7,695 bases of DNA from the NCBI GenBank assembly GCA_032111745.1, contig JAULUH010000289.1:1-7695 (forward strand). The letters are read 5' to 3'. Position numbers and translations under genes: made by a program. Position 1 is the first letter of the stretch; each line of letters begins with the position of its first letter. Source of the DNA: JAULUH01 sp032111745. Lineage in GTDB: Bacteria; Chloroflexota; Anaerolineae; JAAEKA01. The notes under the pieces are model-generated. The model made no database searches, had not been told where the DNA came from, and saw only the letters and a list, made by a program, of their open reading frames with translations. Positions 1 to 6,121 of this stretch are shown one piece after another.

Positions 1-8
1 AGTTAGCC

Positions 9-602
9 ATGATCGCATTCATCGATAACTACGACTCGTTCACGTACAACCTGGTGCAGTTCGTGGGCGAGGTGATGCTGGAGGACCGGCTGGGCGACCC
101 GGTGCGGGATTTGCGGGTGTGGCGCAACGACCAGATCGACGTGGAGGAGCTGGCCGAGCTACGGCCCAGCGCCATCATCATCTCGCCGGGGCCGGGCACG
201 CCGGAGCAGGACAGCGGCGTGAGCAACGACGTGATCCGCCACTTCCACCGCTCGACACCCATCCTGGGGGTGTGCCTGGGCCAGCAGTGCATCGGCCACG
301 TGTTCGGCGGGGTGGTGTCGCGGGCACCCCGCCTGATGCACGGCAAGGTCTCGCCGGTCTACCACACCGGCAAGGGTATTTTCTATGGGCTGCCCAGCCC
401 CTTCCAGGCCACCCGCTATCACTCGCTCATCGTGCAGGAGCCGTTGCCGGGCGCGCTGGAGTTGACCGCGTTCACCCAGGAGGGGGAGGTGATGGGCCTG
501 CGCCACCGGGACTTCCCGACCGTAGGGGTGCAGTTCCACCCCGAGAGCATCCTGACCGAGCACGGCAAAGAGCTGCTGCGCAACTTCCTGGCCCTGGGTT
601 AA
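9..602 (+). CDS. trpG: Anthranilate synthase glutamine amidotransferase subunit (TrpG)
   Basis: This is a class I glutamine amidotransferase of 197 residues, the usual length for a free-standing TrpG/PabA. It would hydrolyse glutamine and pass ammonia to TrpE, which makes anthranilate from chorismate in the cytoplasm. The N-terminus MIAFIDNYDSFTYNL is typical of the family. PGPGTP (60-65) forms the oxyanion region, the nucleophile Cys89 sits in GVCLGQQ, HGK is at 111-113, and the remaining triad residues His177 and Glu179 lie in QFHPES. The start is the first ATG. A TAG at 4-6 could be the stop of an upstream trpE, but too little sequence is present to prove it. trpD follows after 44 nt, which favours the tryptophan role. 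Family members can also serve PabB in folate synthesis, so dual use is possible. The gene looks intact. Confidence 0.96.
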   Translation: MIAFIDNYDSFTYNLVQFVGEVMLEDRLGDPVRDLRVWRNDQIDVEELAELRPSAIIISPGPGTPEQDSGVSNDVIRHFHRSTPILGVCLGQQCIGHVFGGVVSRAPRLMHGKVSPVYHTGKGIFYGLPSPFQATRYHSLIVQEPLPGALELTAFTQEGEVMGLRHRDFPTVGVQFHPESILTEHGKELLRNFLALG

Positions 603-646
603 CTGGCTCTAATCTGCGCTGCTGGCGCTCTCTGCGGTGACATACC

Positions 647-1672
647 ATGATCCAACAAGCCATCGGCAAGTTGCTGGAGCGGCAGGACCTCTCCGAGGAC
701 GCGGCCTATGCCACCATGATGCAGATCATGCAGGGCGAGGCCACGCCGGCCCAGATCGGAGGCTTCCTGGTCGCCCTGCGCATGAAGGGCGAGACCGTGC
801 CGGAGATCGCCGGCTGCGCCCGGGCCATGCGTGACAACGCCATCCCGGTGGTCCCCCAGCGCGCAGGCCGCGACGGGCGGCCCCTGACCGACATCGTCGG
901 CACCGGCGGCGACCACTCCGGCACCTTCAATATCTCCACCACGGCGGCCTTTGTGGTGGCGGGGGCCGGCATTCCCGTGGCCAAGCACGGCAACCGCTCC
1001 ATCACCAGCCGGGCGGGCAGCGCGGACGTGCTCAACGCCCTGGGCGTGCGCCTGGACCTGGCGCCAGAGCAGGTGGCGCGGTGCATCGACGAGGCGGGCA
1101 TCGGCTTCTGCTTCGCGGTCAACCACCATCCCGCCATGCGCCACGCCATTGGCCCGCGGCGGGAGCTGGCCGCGCGCACGGTGTTCAACATCCTCGGCCC
1201 GCTGACCAACCCGGCGGGCGCCACGCACCTGGCCCTGGGGGTGTTCAGTACGGACCTGACCGAGCCCCTGGCCCAGGTGCTGGGCCGGCTGGGCAGCGCG
1301 GCAGCCTTCGTCGTGCACGGCTACGGCGGCGTCGACGAGCTGACCCTGGCCGGGCCTAACCGGGTCAGCGCGCTGCGGGACGGAACCGTGCGCACCTTCG
1401 AGCTCGACGCCGCGGATCTGGGGCTGCCGCGGGCGGAGATCGCGGCGCTAAAGGGCGGCGACGCGGCGGACAACGCCCGCATCACCCGGCACATCCTCAG
1501 CGGGGGAGAGCGGAGCCCGCAGGCCGCGGCCGTGGCCCTGAACGCCGCGGCGGCCATTGCGCTCCACATGGACGGCGACTGGCCGGCGGCCCTGGCGCGA
1601 GCCCAGGACAGCATCGACAGCGGCGCCGCGGCGCGGGCCCTAGACAGGCTAATCGAGGTGAGCCAGGAATGA
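647..1672 (+). CDS. trpD: Anthranilate phosphoribosyltransferase (TrpD)
   Basis: This 341-residue protein has the normal length for TrpD, which joins anthranilate to PRPP to give phosphoribosylanthranilate. Residues 1 to about 70 form the helical N-terminal domain (GEATPAQIGGFLVALRMKGET). The PRPP/pyrophosphate loop GTGGD is at 85-89, KHGNRS at 113-118, and HHPAMRHA at 160-167 is the anthranilate-side segment. NILGPLTNPA is at 181-190 and VHGYGGVDE at 223-231 supplies the acidic metal-binding pair. All expected motifs are present. The ATG at 647 has GGTGA (636-640) six bases upstream as a plausible ribosome binding site. The TGA stop overlaps the trpC ATG by 4 nt, suggesting translational coupling. 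It is a single-domain enzyme, not a TrpGD fusion. Confidence 0.97.
   Translation: MIQQAIGKLLERQDLSEDAAYATMMQIMQGEATPAQIGGFLVALRMKGETVPEIAGCARAMRDNAIPVVPQRAGRDGRPLTDIVGTGGDHSGTFNISTTAAFVVAGAGIPVAKHGNRSITSRAGSADVLNALGVRLDLAPEQVARCIDEAGIGFCFAVNHHPAMRHAIGPRRELAARTVFNILGPLTNPAGATHLALGVFSTDLTEPLAQVLGRLGSAAAFVVHGYGGVDELTLAGPNRVSALRDGTVRTFELDAADLGLPRAEIAALKGGDAADNARITRHILSGGERSPQAAAVALNAAAAIALHMDGDWPAALARAQDSIDSGAAARALDRLIEVSQE
1655..1661 (+). promoter_or_regulatory. Shine-Dalgarno site for trpC (GAGGTGA)
   Basis: GAGGTGA lies inside the last codons of trpD, seven bases before the ATG at 1669. It matches the 16S anti-SD well. It decides the trpC start in favour of 1669 over the in-frame ATG at 1768, where the family homology begins but where only a weak AGGG is seen upstream. 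Confidence 0.75.
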
Positions 1673-2613
1673 GCAAGAAACAGCCCACAGCCACCAGCCC
1701 AAAGGGAGGCAAGAGCGGGCCGGCCCCCTCCCCCAGCCACCAGGACCGCCTGAAGCACCAGGGCCGCATGCTGGACGAGATCATGCGCTTCAAGCGGGCG
1801 GAGCTGCCCAAGCGGCAGGCTGAGATCCCGCTGGCAGACCTGAGGGCCCTGGCCATGACCGTGCCCGACCCGCTGGATTTCGCCGCCGCGCTGCGCCAGC
1901 CGGGGGTGAGCCTGGTGGCCGAGGTCAAGAAGGCCAGCCCCTCGCGCGGGCTTCTATGCCCGGACTTCGACCCGGCCCAGCTGGCCCGCACCTACGCCGA
2001 GGGCGGCGCAGCGGCCATCTCGGTGCTGACCGACAGCCGGTTCTTCCAGGGCCAGCTGGAGCACCTGACCACGGTGAAGGAAACCCTGCGGCGCCCCGGT
2101 CCGGCAGCGCGGGGCACAAGCCACCGCCCCATTCCGGTGCTGCGCAAGGATTTCATCTTCGATCCCTACCAGGTGCTCGAGGCCCGGGTGGCGGGCGCAG
2201 ATGCGCTGTTGCTGATCGTGGCTGCGCTGGGCGACAACGACCTGCGCCAGCTGTTGCGGGAGACCCGGCAGCACGGCATGGAGGCGCTGGTCGAGGTGCA
2301 CGACGAGGGCGAGATCGCGCGGGCGCTGGCGGCGGGCGCGCGGGTGATCGGCATCAACAACCGGGACCTGCGCACATTCGTTGTCGACCTCGACACCACC
2401 ACTCGCCTGCGGTCGCTGATCCCGCACGACTGTATCGTGGTGAGCGAAAGCGGCATCCACACCCCCGACGACGTGCGTCGCCTGGCAGCCCTCCAGGTGG
2501 ACGCCATGCTGGTAGGAGAGAGCCTGGTGGCTGCCAGGCCCGAGCAGCGCCTGGGCCAGGTCAAAAAACTGGCCAGGGCAGGATCCCAGCAAGAAAAGAC
2601 AGGAAGACCATGA
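1669..2613 (+). CDS. trpC: Indole-3-glycerol phosphate synthase (TrpC), N-terminally extended
   Basis: This is a 314-residue (beta/alpha)8 barrel enzyme that closes CdRP to indole-3-glycerol phosphate with loss of CO2 and water. The catalytic motifs are complete: E85-V-K87 in EVKKASPSRG, K160 in PVLRKDF, E209 in LVEVHDEGE, N230 in GINNRDL, and E260-S261 in VSESGI. These correspond to Glu51, Lys53, Lys110, Glu159, Asn180 and Glu210/Ser211 of the Sulfolobus enzyme. Family homology starts at Met34 (MLDEIMRFKRAEL). The first 33 residues are a basic Ser/Pro/Lys-rich tail not usual in the family, and residues about 141-153 look like an extra loop before the strand carrying K160. The start at 1669 rests on a strong SD and a 4-nt overlap with trpD. 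The stop overlaps the decarboxylase start. It is not fused to TrpF, which is encoded separately. Confidence 0.96.
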   Translation: MSKKQPTATSPKGGKSGPAPSPSHQDRLKHQGRMLDEIMRFKRAELPKRQAEIPLADLRALAMTVPDPLDFAAALRQPGVSLVAEVKKASPSRGLLCPDFDPAQLARTYAEGGAAAISVLTDSRFFQGQLEHLTTVKETLRRPGPAARGTSHRPIPVLRKDFIFDPYQVLEARVAGADALLLIVAALGDNDLRQLLRETRQHGMEALVEVHDEGEIARALAAGARVIGINNRDLRTFVVDLDTTTRLRSLIPHDCIVVSESGIHTPDDVRRLAALQVDAMLVGESLVAARPEQRLGQVKKLARAGSQQEKTGRP

Positions 2614-4064
2614 CCACAGATAGCAGCCTTGCCCCACGGAGCTACCATATGACCCCTGACGAGTTCCGCCGCTACGGTCGCGCCGTGGTGGACTGGATCG
2701 CGGACTATTACGAGCGCATCGAGTCCTTCCCGGTGCTGGCGCAGGTAGAGCCGGGAGAGATCCGCGCGGCGCTGCCACCGGAGCCACCCCAGCAGGGCGA
2801 GAGCGTCCAGGCCATGCTGCAGGATGTAGAGCACCTGATCCTGCCCGGCCTCACCCACTGGCAATCGCCCAACTTCTTTGCCTTCTTCCCGGCCAACGCC
2901 TCGGGCCCGGCCATCCTGGGCGACCTGCTGTCCTCGGGGCTGGGGGTGCAGGGCATGCTGTGGGCCACCAGCCCGGCCTGCACCGAGCTGGAGACCCATG
3001 TGCTGGACTGGCTGGTGGACATGCTGGGCCTGCCGGGCCGGTTCAGATCGACGTCGGCAGGGGGTGGCGTGATCCAGGACACGGCCAGTAGCGCGTCGCT
3101 GACCGCCTTGCTGGCGGCCCGGGAGCGGGCCACCGGCTGGCAGAGCAACGAGACCGGCTGCGACGGCCGGCTGGTGGCCTACACCTCCACCCAGGCCCAC
3201 TCCTCCATCGAGAAGGCCATGACCGTCGCCGGGCTGGGCCGGCAGAACCTGCGCCTGGTGGCCGTGGACCATGACTTTGCCATGCTGCCCGGCGCGCTGG
3301 CCGAGCAGATCAGGGCCGACCGCGCCGCGGGGCTGGTGCCCTGCTACGTCTGTGCCACCGTGGGCACTACATCCTCCACCGCCATCGACCCGGTGCGAGA
3401 GATCGGCCGGATCTGCCGGGATGAGGGGGTGTGGCTCCACGTGGACGCCGCCCTGGCCGGCACCGCCGCGCTGTGCCCCGAGTTCCGCCACCTGCAGGAC
3501 GGCCTGGAGCTGGCCGACAGCTACACCTTCAACCCCCACAAGTGGATGTTCACCAACTTCGACTGCAATTGCTTCTACGTGGCCGACCGGGCCGCGCTGA
3601 TCCGCACCCTGAGCGTGCTGCCCGAGTACCTGCGCAACAAGGCCACCGAGTCCGGCGCCGTGTTCGATTACCGGGACTGGCACATCCCCCTGGGCCGGCG
3701 CTTCCGGGCCCTCAAGCTCTGGTTCGTCATCCGCCACTACGGTGTCGCAGGGCTCCAGCACCATGTACGCCAGCACGTGGCGCTGGCCCAGGCCTTCGCC
3801 GGCTGGGTGCAGGCCGACCAACGCTTCGATCTAGCCGCGCCCGTGCCCCTCAACCTGGTCTGCTTCCGCCACATCGCCGGCGACGACTTCAACCGGGAGC
3901 TCCTGGCCCGCCTCAACGCCAGCGGTTCCCTCTACCTGACCCACACCGTGCTCTCCGGCCGCTACACCCTGCGCCTGTGCGTAGGCCAGACCCACACCGC
4001 AGAGCGCCACGTCCGCCAGGCCTGGCAGCGCATCGTAGAAACAGCCGAGGCTCTGGGTTCGTAG
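2610..4064 (+). CDS. Group II PLP-dependent aromatic L-amino acid decarboxylase (tryptophan decarboxylase candidate)
   Basis: This 484-residue protein has the length and motif order of animal/plant AADC and bacterial relatives. LPGLTHWQSPNFFAFFP (78-94) lines the substrate pocket, SPACTELE is at 121-128, and H197 in QAHSSIEKA stacks on the cofactor. D279 in WLHVDAALAG contacts the pyridine nitrogen, and the Schiff-base lysine is K311 in NPHKW. The loop tyrosine Y340 (human Tyr332) is kept, which predicts decarboxylation rather than aldehyde synthesis. G362 in PLGRRF, rather than Ser, and A95 at the place of human Thr82 argue against a tyrosine/DOPA-type pocket. L282 replaces the usual Tyr of DAAYAG. 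The start at 2610 overlaps trpC by 4 nt with AGGA five bases upstream. The ATG at 2649 with GGAG (2638-2641) is an alternative start. The substrate is inferred: tryptophan (to tryptamine) is the best guess from operon context, with phenylalanine or another aromatic amino acid possible. Confidence 0.9.
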   Translation: MTTDSSLAPRSYHMTPDEFRRYGRAVVDWIADYYERIESFPVLAQVEPGEIRAALPPEPPQQGESVQAMLQDVEHLILPGLTHWQSPNFFAFFPANASGPAILGDLLSSGLGVQGMLWATSPACTELETHVLDWLVDMLGLPGRFRSTSAGGGVIQDTASSASLTALLAARERATGWQSNETGCDGRLVAYTSTQAHSSIEKAMTVAGLGRQNLRLVAVDHDFAMLPGALAEQIRADRAAGLVPCYVCATVGTTSSTAIDPVREIGRICRDEGVWLHVDAALAGTAALCPEFRHLQDGLELADSYTFNPHKWMFTNFDCNCFYVADRAALIRTLSVLPEYLRNKATESGAVFDYRDWHIPLGRRFRALKLWFVIRHYGVAGLQHHVRQHVALAQAFAGWVQADQRFDLAAPVPLNLVCFRHIAGDDFNRELLARLNASGSLYLTHTVLSGRYTLRLCVGQTHTAERHVRQAWQRIVETAEALGS

Positions 4065-4066
4065 TG

Positions 4067-4137
4067 GCGGCTTCAGCCGCTCTGGGTCTGGAGTCGAGGC
4101 TTCAGCCCGTCCGAAGCGCAAGCTCGAGGCTTCGGCC
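4067..4137. repeat. GAGGCTTC(A/G)GCC repeats with hairpins
   Basis: TCGAGGCTTCAGCC (4094-4107) recurs as TCGAGGCTTCGGCC (4124-4137), 30 bp apart with one mismatch. A related GGCGGCTTCAGCC lies just after the decarboxylase stop. GCGGCTTCAGCCGC (4067-4080) is an inverted repeat with 6-bp arms, and CCGAAGC (4111-4117) pairs with GCTTCGG (4129-4135). The pattern resembles short dispersed intergenic repeats of the REP type, but the genome copy number cannot be seen here. Confidence 0.6.
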
Positions 4138-4205
4138 ACTCCACCCAGCCAAAGCATCGACTCCGTCCCTCCCAGGGCTTCTCAGAAGTCCTTGCGCTCG
4201 CCTTC

Positions 4206-4249
4206 CCGTGTCCGCCCGTGTCTGTCCGTGTCCGTCCGTGTGTCCGTGT
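4206..4249. repeat. CCGTGT array with 10-bp period
   Basis: CCGTGT occurs at 4206, 4216, 4226 and 4236, exactly 10 bp apart, and a fifth time at 4244 after a shortened unit. The units read CCGTGTCCGC, CCGTGTCTGT, CCGTGTCCGT and CCGTGTGT. It ends 48 bp before the trpF ATG. It may be a slippage-prone simple repeat or a set of phased binding sites, and nothing in the window decides between them. Confidence 0.7.
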
Positions 4250-4252
4250 TCC

Positions 4253-4273
4253 GGGCCACAGCCCTGTCGGCCC
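4253..4273 (+). other. Small hairpin upstream of trpF
   Basis: GGGCCACA pairs with TGT-C-GGCCC around a GCCC loop, giving 8 bp with one bulged C. It ends 23 bases before the trpF ATG. It is followed by CCCAAAA rather than a T-run, so it is not a standard intrinsic terminator. It may affect trpF translation or be incidental in GC-rich DNA. Confidence 0.35.
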
Positions 4274-4296
4274 CCCAAAACGACTTGACACCGACT

Positions 4297-4974
4297 ATGG
4301 ATACTCCCGCCGGTTCGAGAGTACAAGTCAAAATCTGCGGCCTGACCACCCTGGCCGACGCCACACTGGCCGCCGAGTCCGGCGCCGACCTGCTCGGCTT
4401 CATCTTCTACGAGCGCTCCCCGCGCGCGGTGTCGCCGCAGGCCGTTTGTGACATCGTGGCCGGGCTCCGGGAAGGGCTGGGCGAGCTGACGCCCCGCCTG
4501 GTCGGCGTCTTCGTCAACTGGACGCCGCCGCGCGTGGCCGAGACCCTCGATACCTGCGGCCTCGACCTGGCGCAGCTGCACGGTGAGGAAGGGCCAGAGG
4601 CGCTCAGCGCGCTGGCCGGCCGGGCCTACAAGGCGCTGCGCCCACGCAGCCTCGCGGAGGCCGAAGCCGCCGCCCACGACTACCTGACCGCAACCCCGGT
4701 CGCCGGCCCCGACCTTCTGCTCGACGCCTACCACCCAGACCTGCGCGGCGGCAGCGGCGCCGTGGGCGACTGGCCGCTGGCCGCCGGCCTGGCCGGGCGT
4801 TGCCGGCTGCTGCTGGCCGGCGGCCTGACCCCCGGCAACGTGGCTGCGGCGATCGCCCAGGTACGCCCGTGGGGCGTAGACGTCGCCAGCGGCGTCGAGG
4901 CTGCTCCCGGCCGCAAGGATCCGGCCCTGGTGCGGGCCTTTGTGGCCGCGGTTCGAGGTTATGGACATGAATGA
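4297..4974 (+). CDS. trpF: Phosphoribosylanthranilate isomerase (TrpF)
   Basis: This 225-residue (beta/alpha)8 barrel enzyme performs the Amadori rearrangement of phosphoribosylanthranilate to CdRP, the substrate of TrpC. VKICGLT (11-17) carries the catalytic Cys14. GVFVN (70-74) and LAQLHGEE (91-98) mark the inner strands. The general acid Asp143 is in LLLDAYHP, followed by the RGGSG phosphate loop (150-154). LAGGLTPGNV (173-182) and GVDVASGVE...PGRKDP complete the pattern. The reading frame opens further upstream to an ATG at 4192, but those 35 codons translate the CCGTGT repeat and have no family resemblance, so the ATG at 4297 is preferred. No good Shine-Dalgarno precedes it, and a TTG at 4285 is a weak alternative. 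The 3' end overlaps the next gene by 8 nt. Confidence 0.95.
   Translation: MDTPAGSRVQVKICGLTTLADATLAAESGADLLGFIFYERSPRAVSPQAVCDIVAGLREGLGELTPRLVGVFVNWTPPRVAETLDTCGLDLAQLHGEEGPEALSALAGRAYKALRPRSLAEAEAAAHDYLTATPVAGPDLLLDAYHPDLRGGSGAVGDWPLAAGLAGRCRLLLAGGLTPGNVAAAIAQVRPWGVDVASGVEAAPGRKDPALVRAFVAAVRGYGHE
4955..4958 (+). promoter_or_regulatory. Shine-Dalgarno site for Nudix-GrpB (GAGG)
   Basis: GAGG within the last codons of trpF lies eight bases before the ATG at 4967 but only two before the in-frame ATG at 4961. This favours the later start. Confidence 0.5.
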
Positions 4975-6058
4975 TACCAAACCCTTGGGCGAAAGCCTCG
5001 GCTGGCAACGACTGCACACGGACCGCCTGTACGAGAGCCCCTGGCATTCCCTCCGTCGCGACCACGTGCGGCTGCCCAACGGCCAACAGATCACCTACAC
5101 CTACCAGGAACACCCCGGCTTCGTCACCATCGTGCCCCTCACCCCGGACGGGCAGGTGGTGATGCTCCGCACCTACCGCTACACCGTCGACGACTGGTGC
5201 TGGGAGCTGCCGGCCGGCGGCCTCGGAGACAAGCCCGGCATCTCCCTGGAAGAAGTGGCCCGCCAGGAGCTGCACGAGGAGACCGGCGGCGAAGCCCTGG
5301 AGATGCGCCGCATCGGCTGGTTCTACACCCTCAATGGCACCACCAACGCCCGCTGCACCTTCTTCCTGGCCACCGGCGTGCGCCTCGATGGTCCCCCCCA
5401 TCTGGAGCCGACGGAGCTCAGCGAGGTCGTCCTGGTACCCGTGGCCCAGGCCGTGCAGATGGCCCGGGACGGCCGTATCGCCGACGGCGACAGCGCGCTG
5501 GCCCTCCTGCGCTGCGAGGTCCATCTCATCGGCCATGGCCGCCGGGTCGAGGTCGTGCCCTACGACGAGGCATGGCCCCAGGCCTTCGCGGCCGAGGCGG
5601 CTCACCTTGAGGAGGTCTTCAGGCATGAGCTGCTGGCCCTCCACCACATCGGCAGCACGGCCGTGCCCGGGCTGGCGGCCAAGCCCATTGTCGATATGCT
5701 GCCCGAGGTCCGGGACATCGCCGCCGTGGACGCCCTCGACGACGCCATGGTCTCCCTGGGATACATCCCCAAGGGCGAGAACGGCATCCCCGGCCGGCGC
5801 TTCTTCACGAAGGACGTGGACGGCGTGCGGCGCTTCCACGTGCACGTGTTCCAGGCCGGTGACCCCGAGGTCGAGCGCCACCTCCTCCTGGTCAGCCACC
5901 TGCAGGCCAGCCCAGCGGCCCGCCAGGCCTACGCTGCGCTCAAGCAGGACCTGGCCCGCCAGTACCCCAACGACATCGCCGCCTACACCGACGCCAAGAC
6001 CGGGCTGATTCAAGAACTGGAGCGCCAGGCCCGCAGACGTATCGTGGACGTATCGTAG
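4967..6058 (+). CDS. Nudix hydrolase fused to GrpB/UPF0157 nucleotidyltransferase-like domain
   Basis: This 363-residue two-domain protein is read in one uninterrupted frame. Residues 1 to about 188 resemble ADP-ribose pyrophosphatase-type Nudix enzymes: the strand VTIVPLTPDGQVVMLRTYRY, WELPAGG (79-85), and a Nudix box at 85-108 ending QELHEETGG. The metal-ligand glutamates E101, E104 and E105 are kept, but the box Arg is Gln100 and the first box Glu is Ile92. Residues about 193-360 match GrpB, a member of the nucleotidyltransferase superfamily: VEVVPYDEAWPQAF, HHIGSTAVPGLAAKPIVDM (227-244), then FHVHVF (290-295) and a helical tail. The likely activity is hydrolysis of a nucleoside diphosphate derivative such as ADP-ribose. 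The GrpB half has no well-established function, although it is also found fused to CoaE in actinobacteria. It overlaps trpF by 8 nt, so it is probably co-expressed. An ATG at 4961 and a TTG at 4940 are alternative starts. Confidence 0.88.
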   Translation: MNDTKPLGESLGWQRLHTDRLYESPWHSLRRDHVRLPNGQQITYTYQEHPGFVTIVPLTPDGQVVMLRTYRYTVDDWCWELPAGGLGDKPGISLEEVARQELHEETGGEALEMRRIGWFYTLNGTTNARCTFFLATGVRLDGPPHLEPTELSEVVLVPVAQAVQMARDGRIADGDSALALLRCEVHLIGHGRRVEVVPYDEAWPQAFAAEAAHLEEVFRHELLALHHIGSTAVPGLAAKPIVDMLPEVRDIAAVDALDDAMVSLGYIPKGENGIPGRRFFTKDVDGVRRFHVHVFQAGDPEVERHLLLVSHLQASPAARQAYAALKQDLARQYPNDIAAYTDAKTGLIQELERQARRRIVDVS

Positions 6059-6119
6059 GGGCATGAACGGCAGTGCAGGCCGGGCTGCGGCAGCCCGGCC
6101 TGCACTGCCGTTCATGCCC
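6059..6119. repeat. Perfect 30-bp-arm palindrome / hairpin
   Basis: Positions 6059-6088 are an exact reverse complement of 6090-6119, with a single unpaired G at 6089. As RNA this would fold into a 29-bp stem with a CGG loop. It begins immediately after the Nudix-GrpB stop. No T-run follows, so it is not a classic intrinsic terminator, though a stem this stable could pause polymerase, protect the mRNA 3' end or attenuate expression. The length and perfection suggest a mobile palindromic repeat. Confidence 0.9.
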
Positions 6120-6121
6120 AG

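Larger units (their letters stand above)
4065..4296. other. Repeat-rich intergenic region before trpF
   Basis: This 232-bp gap between the decarboxylase and trpF carries no convincing gene. From left to right it holds GAGGCTTC-type repeats with small hairpins (4067-4137), about 65 bp in which I see nothing distinct, a CCGTGT array (4206-4249) and a hairpin (4253-4273). A TTGACA at 4285-4290 has no -10 box at a workable distance. No U-tract terminator is visible, so read-through from the decarboxylase into trpF is possible. Confidence 0.7.

Noticed and set aside
1..6. 3' end of trpE (TAG at 4-6)
   Set aside because: Gene order makes it plausible, but two codons of sequence cannot support a feature.
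603..646. Attenuator or small gene between trpG and trpD
   Set aside because: The gap is only 44 bp with no stable hairpin plus T-run and no leader peptide with Trp codons.
1956..2609. Upstream extension of the decarboxylase frame through trpC
   Set aside because: It overlaps trpC entirely in another frame and reads as Arg/Gly/Pro/Ala-rich filler. The recognisable protein begins at 2610.
2166..3821. Long antisense open frame of 551 codons opposite trpC and the decarboxylase
   Set aside because: It is a typical GC-rich shadow with no recognisable motifs, lying opposite a gene with intact catalytic residues.
4192..4296. 35-codon upstream extension of trpF from the ATG at 4192
   Set aside because: It translates the CCGTGT repeat region, has no TrpF resemblance and has no Shine-Dalgarno. 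Family homology starts just after 4297.
4285..4313. TTGACA as a -35 box for a trpF promoter
   Set aside because: No -10-like sequence occurs 16-18 bp downstream. The nearest AT-rich stretch is too close and lies within the coding start.
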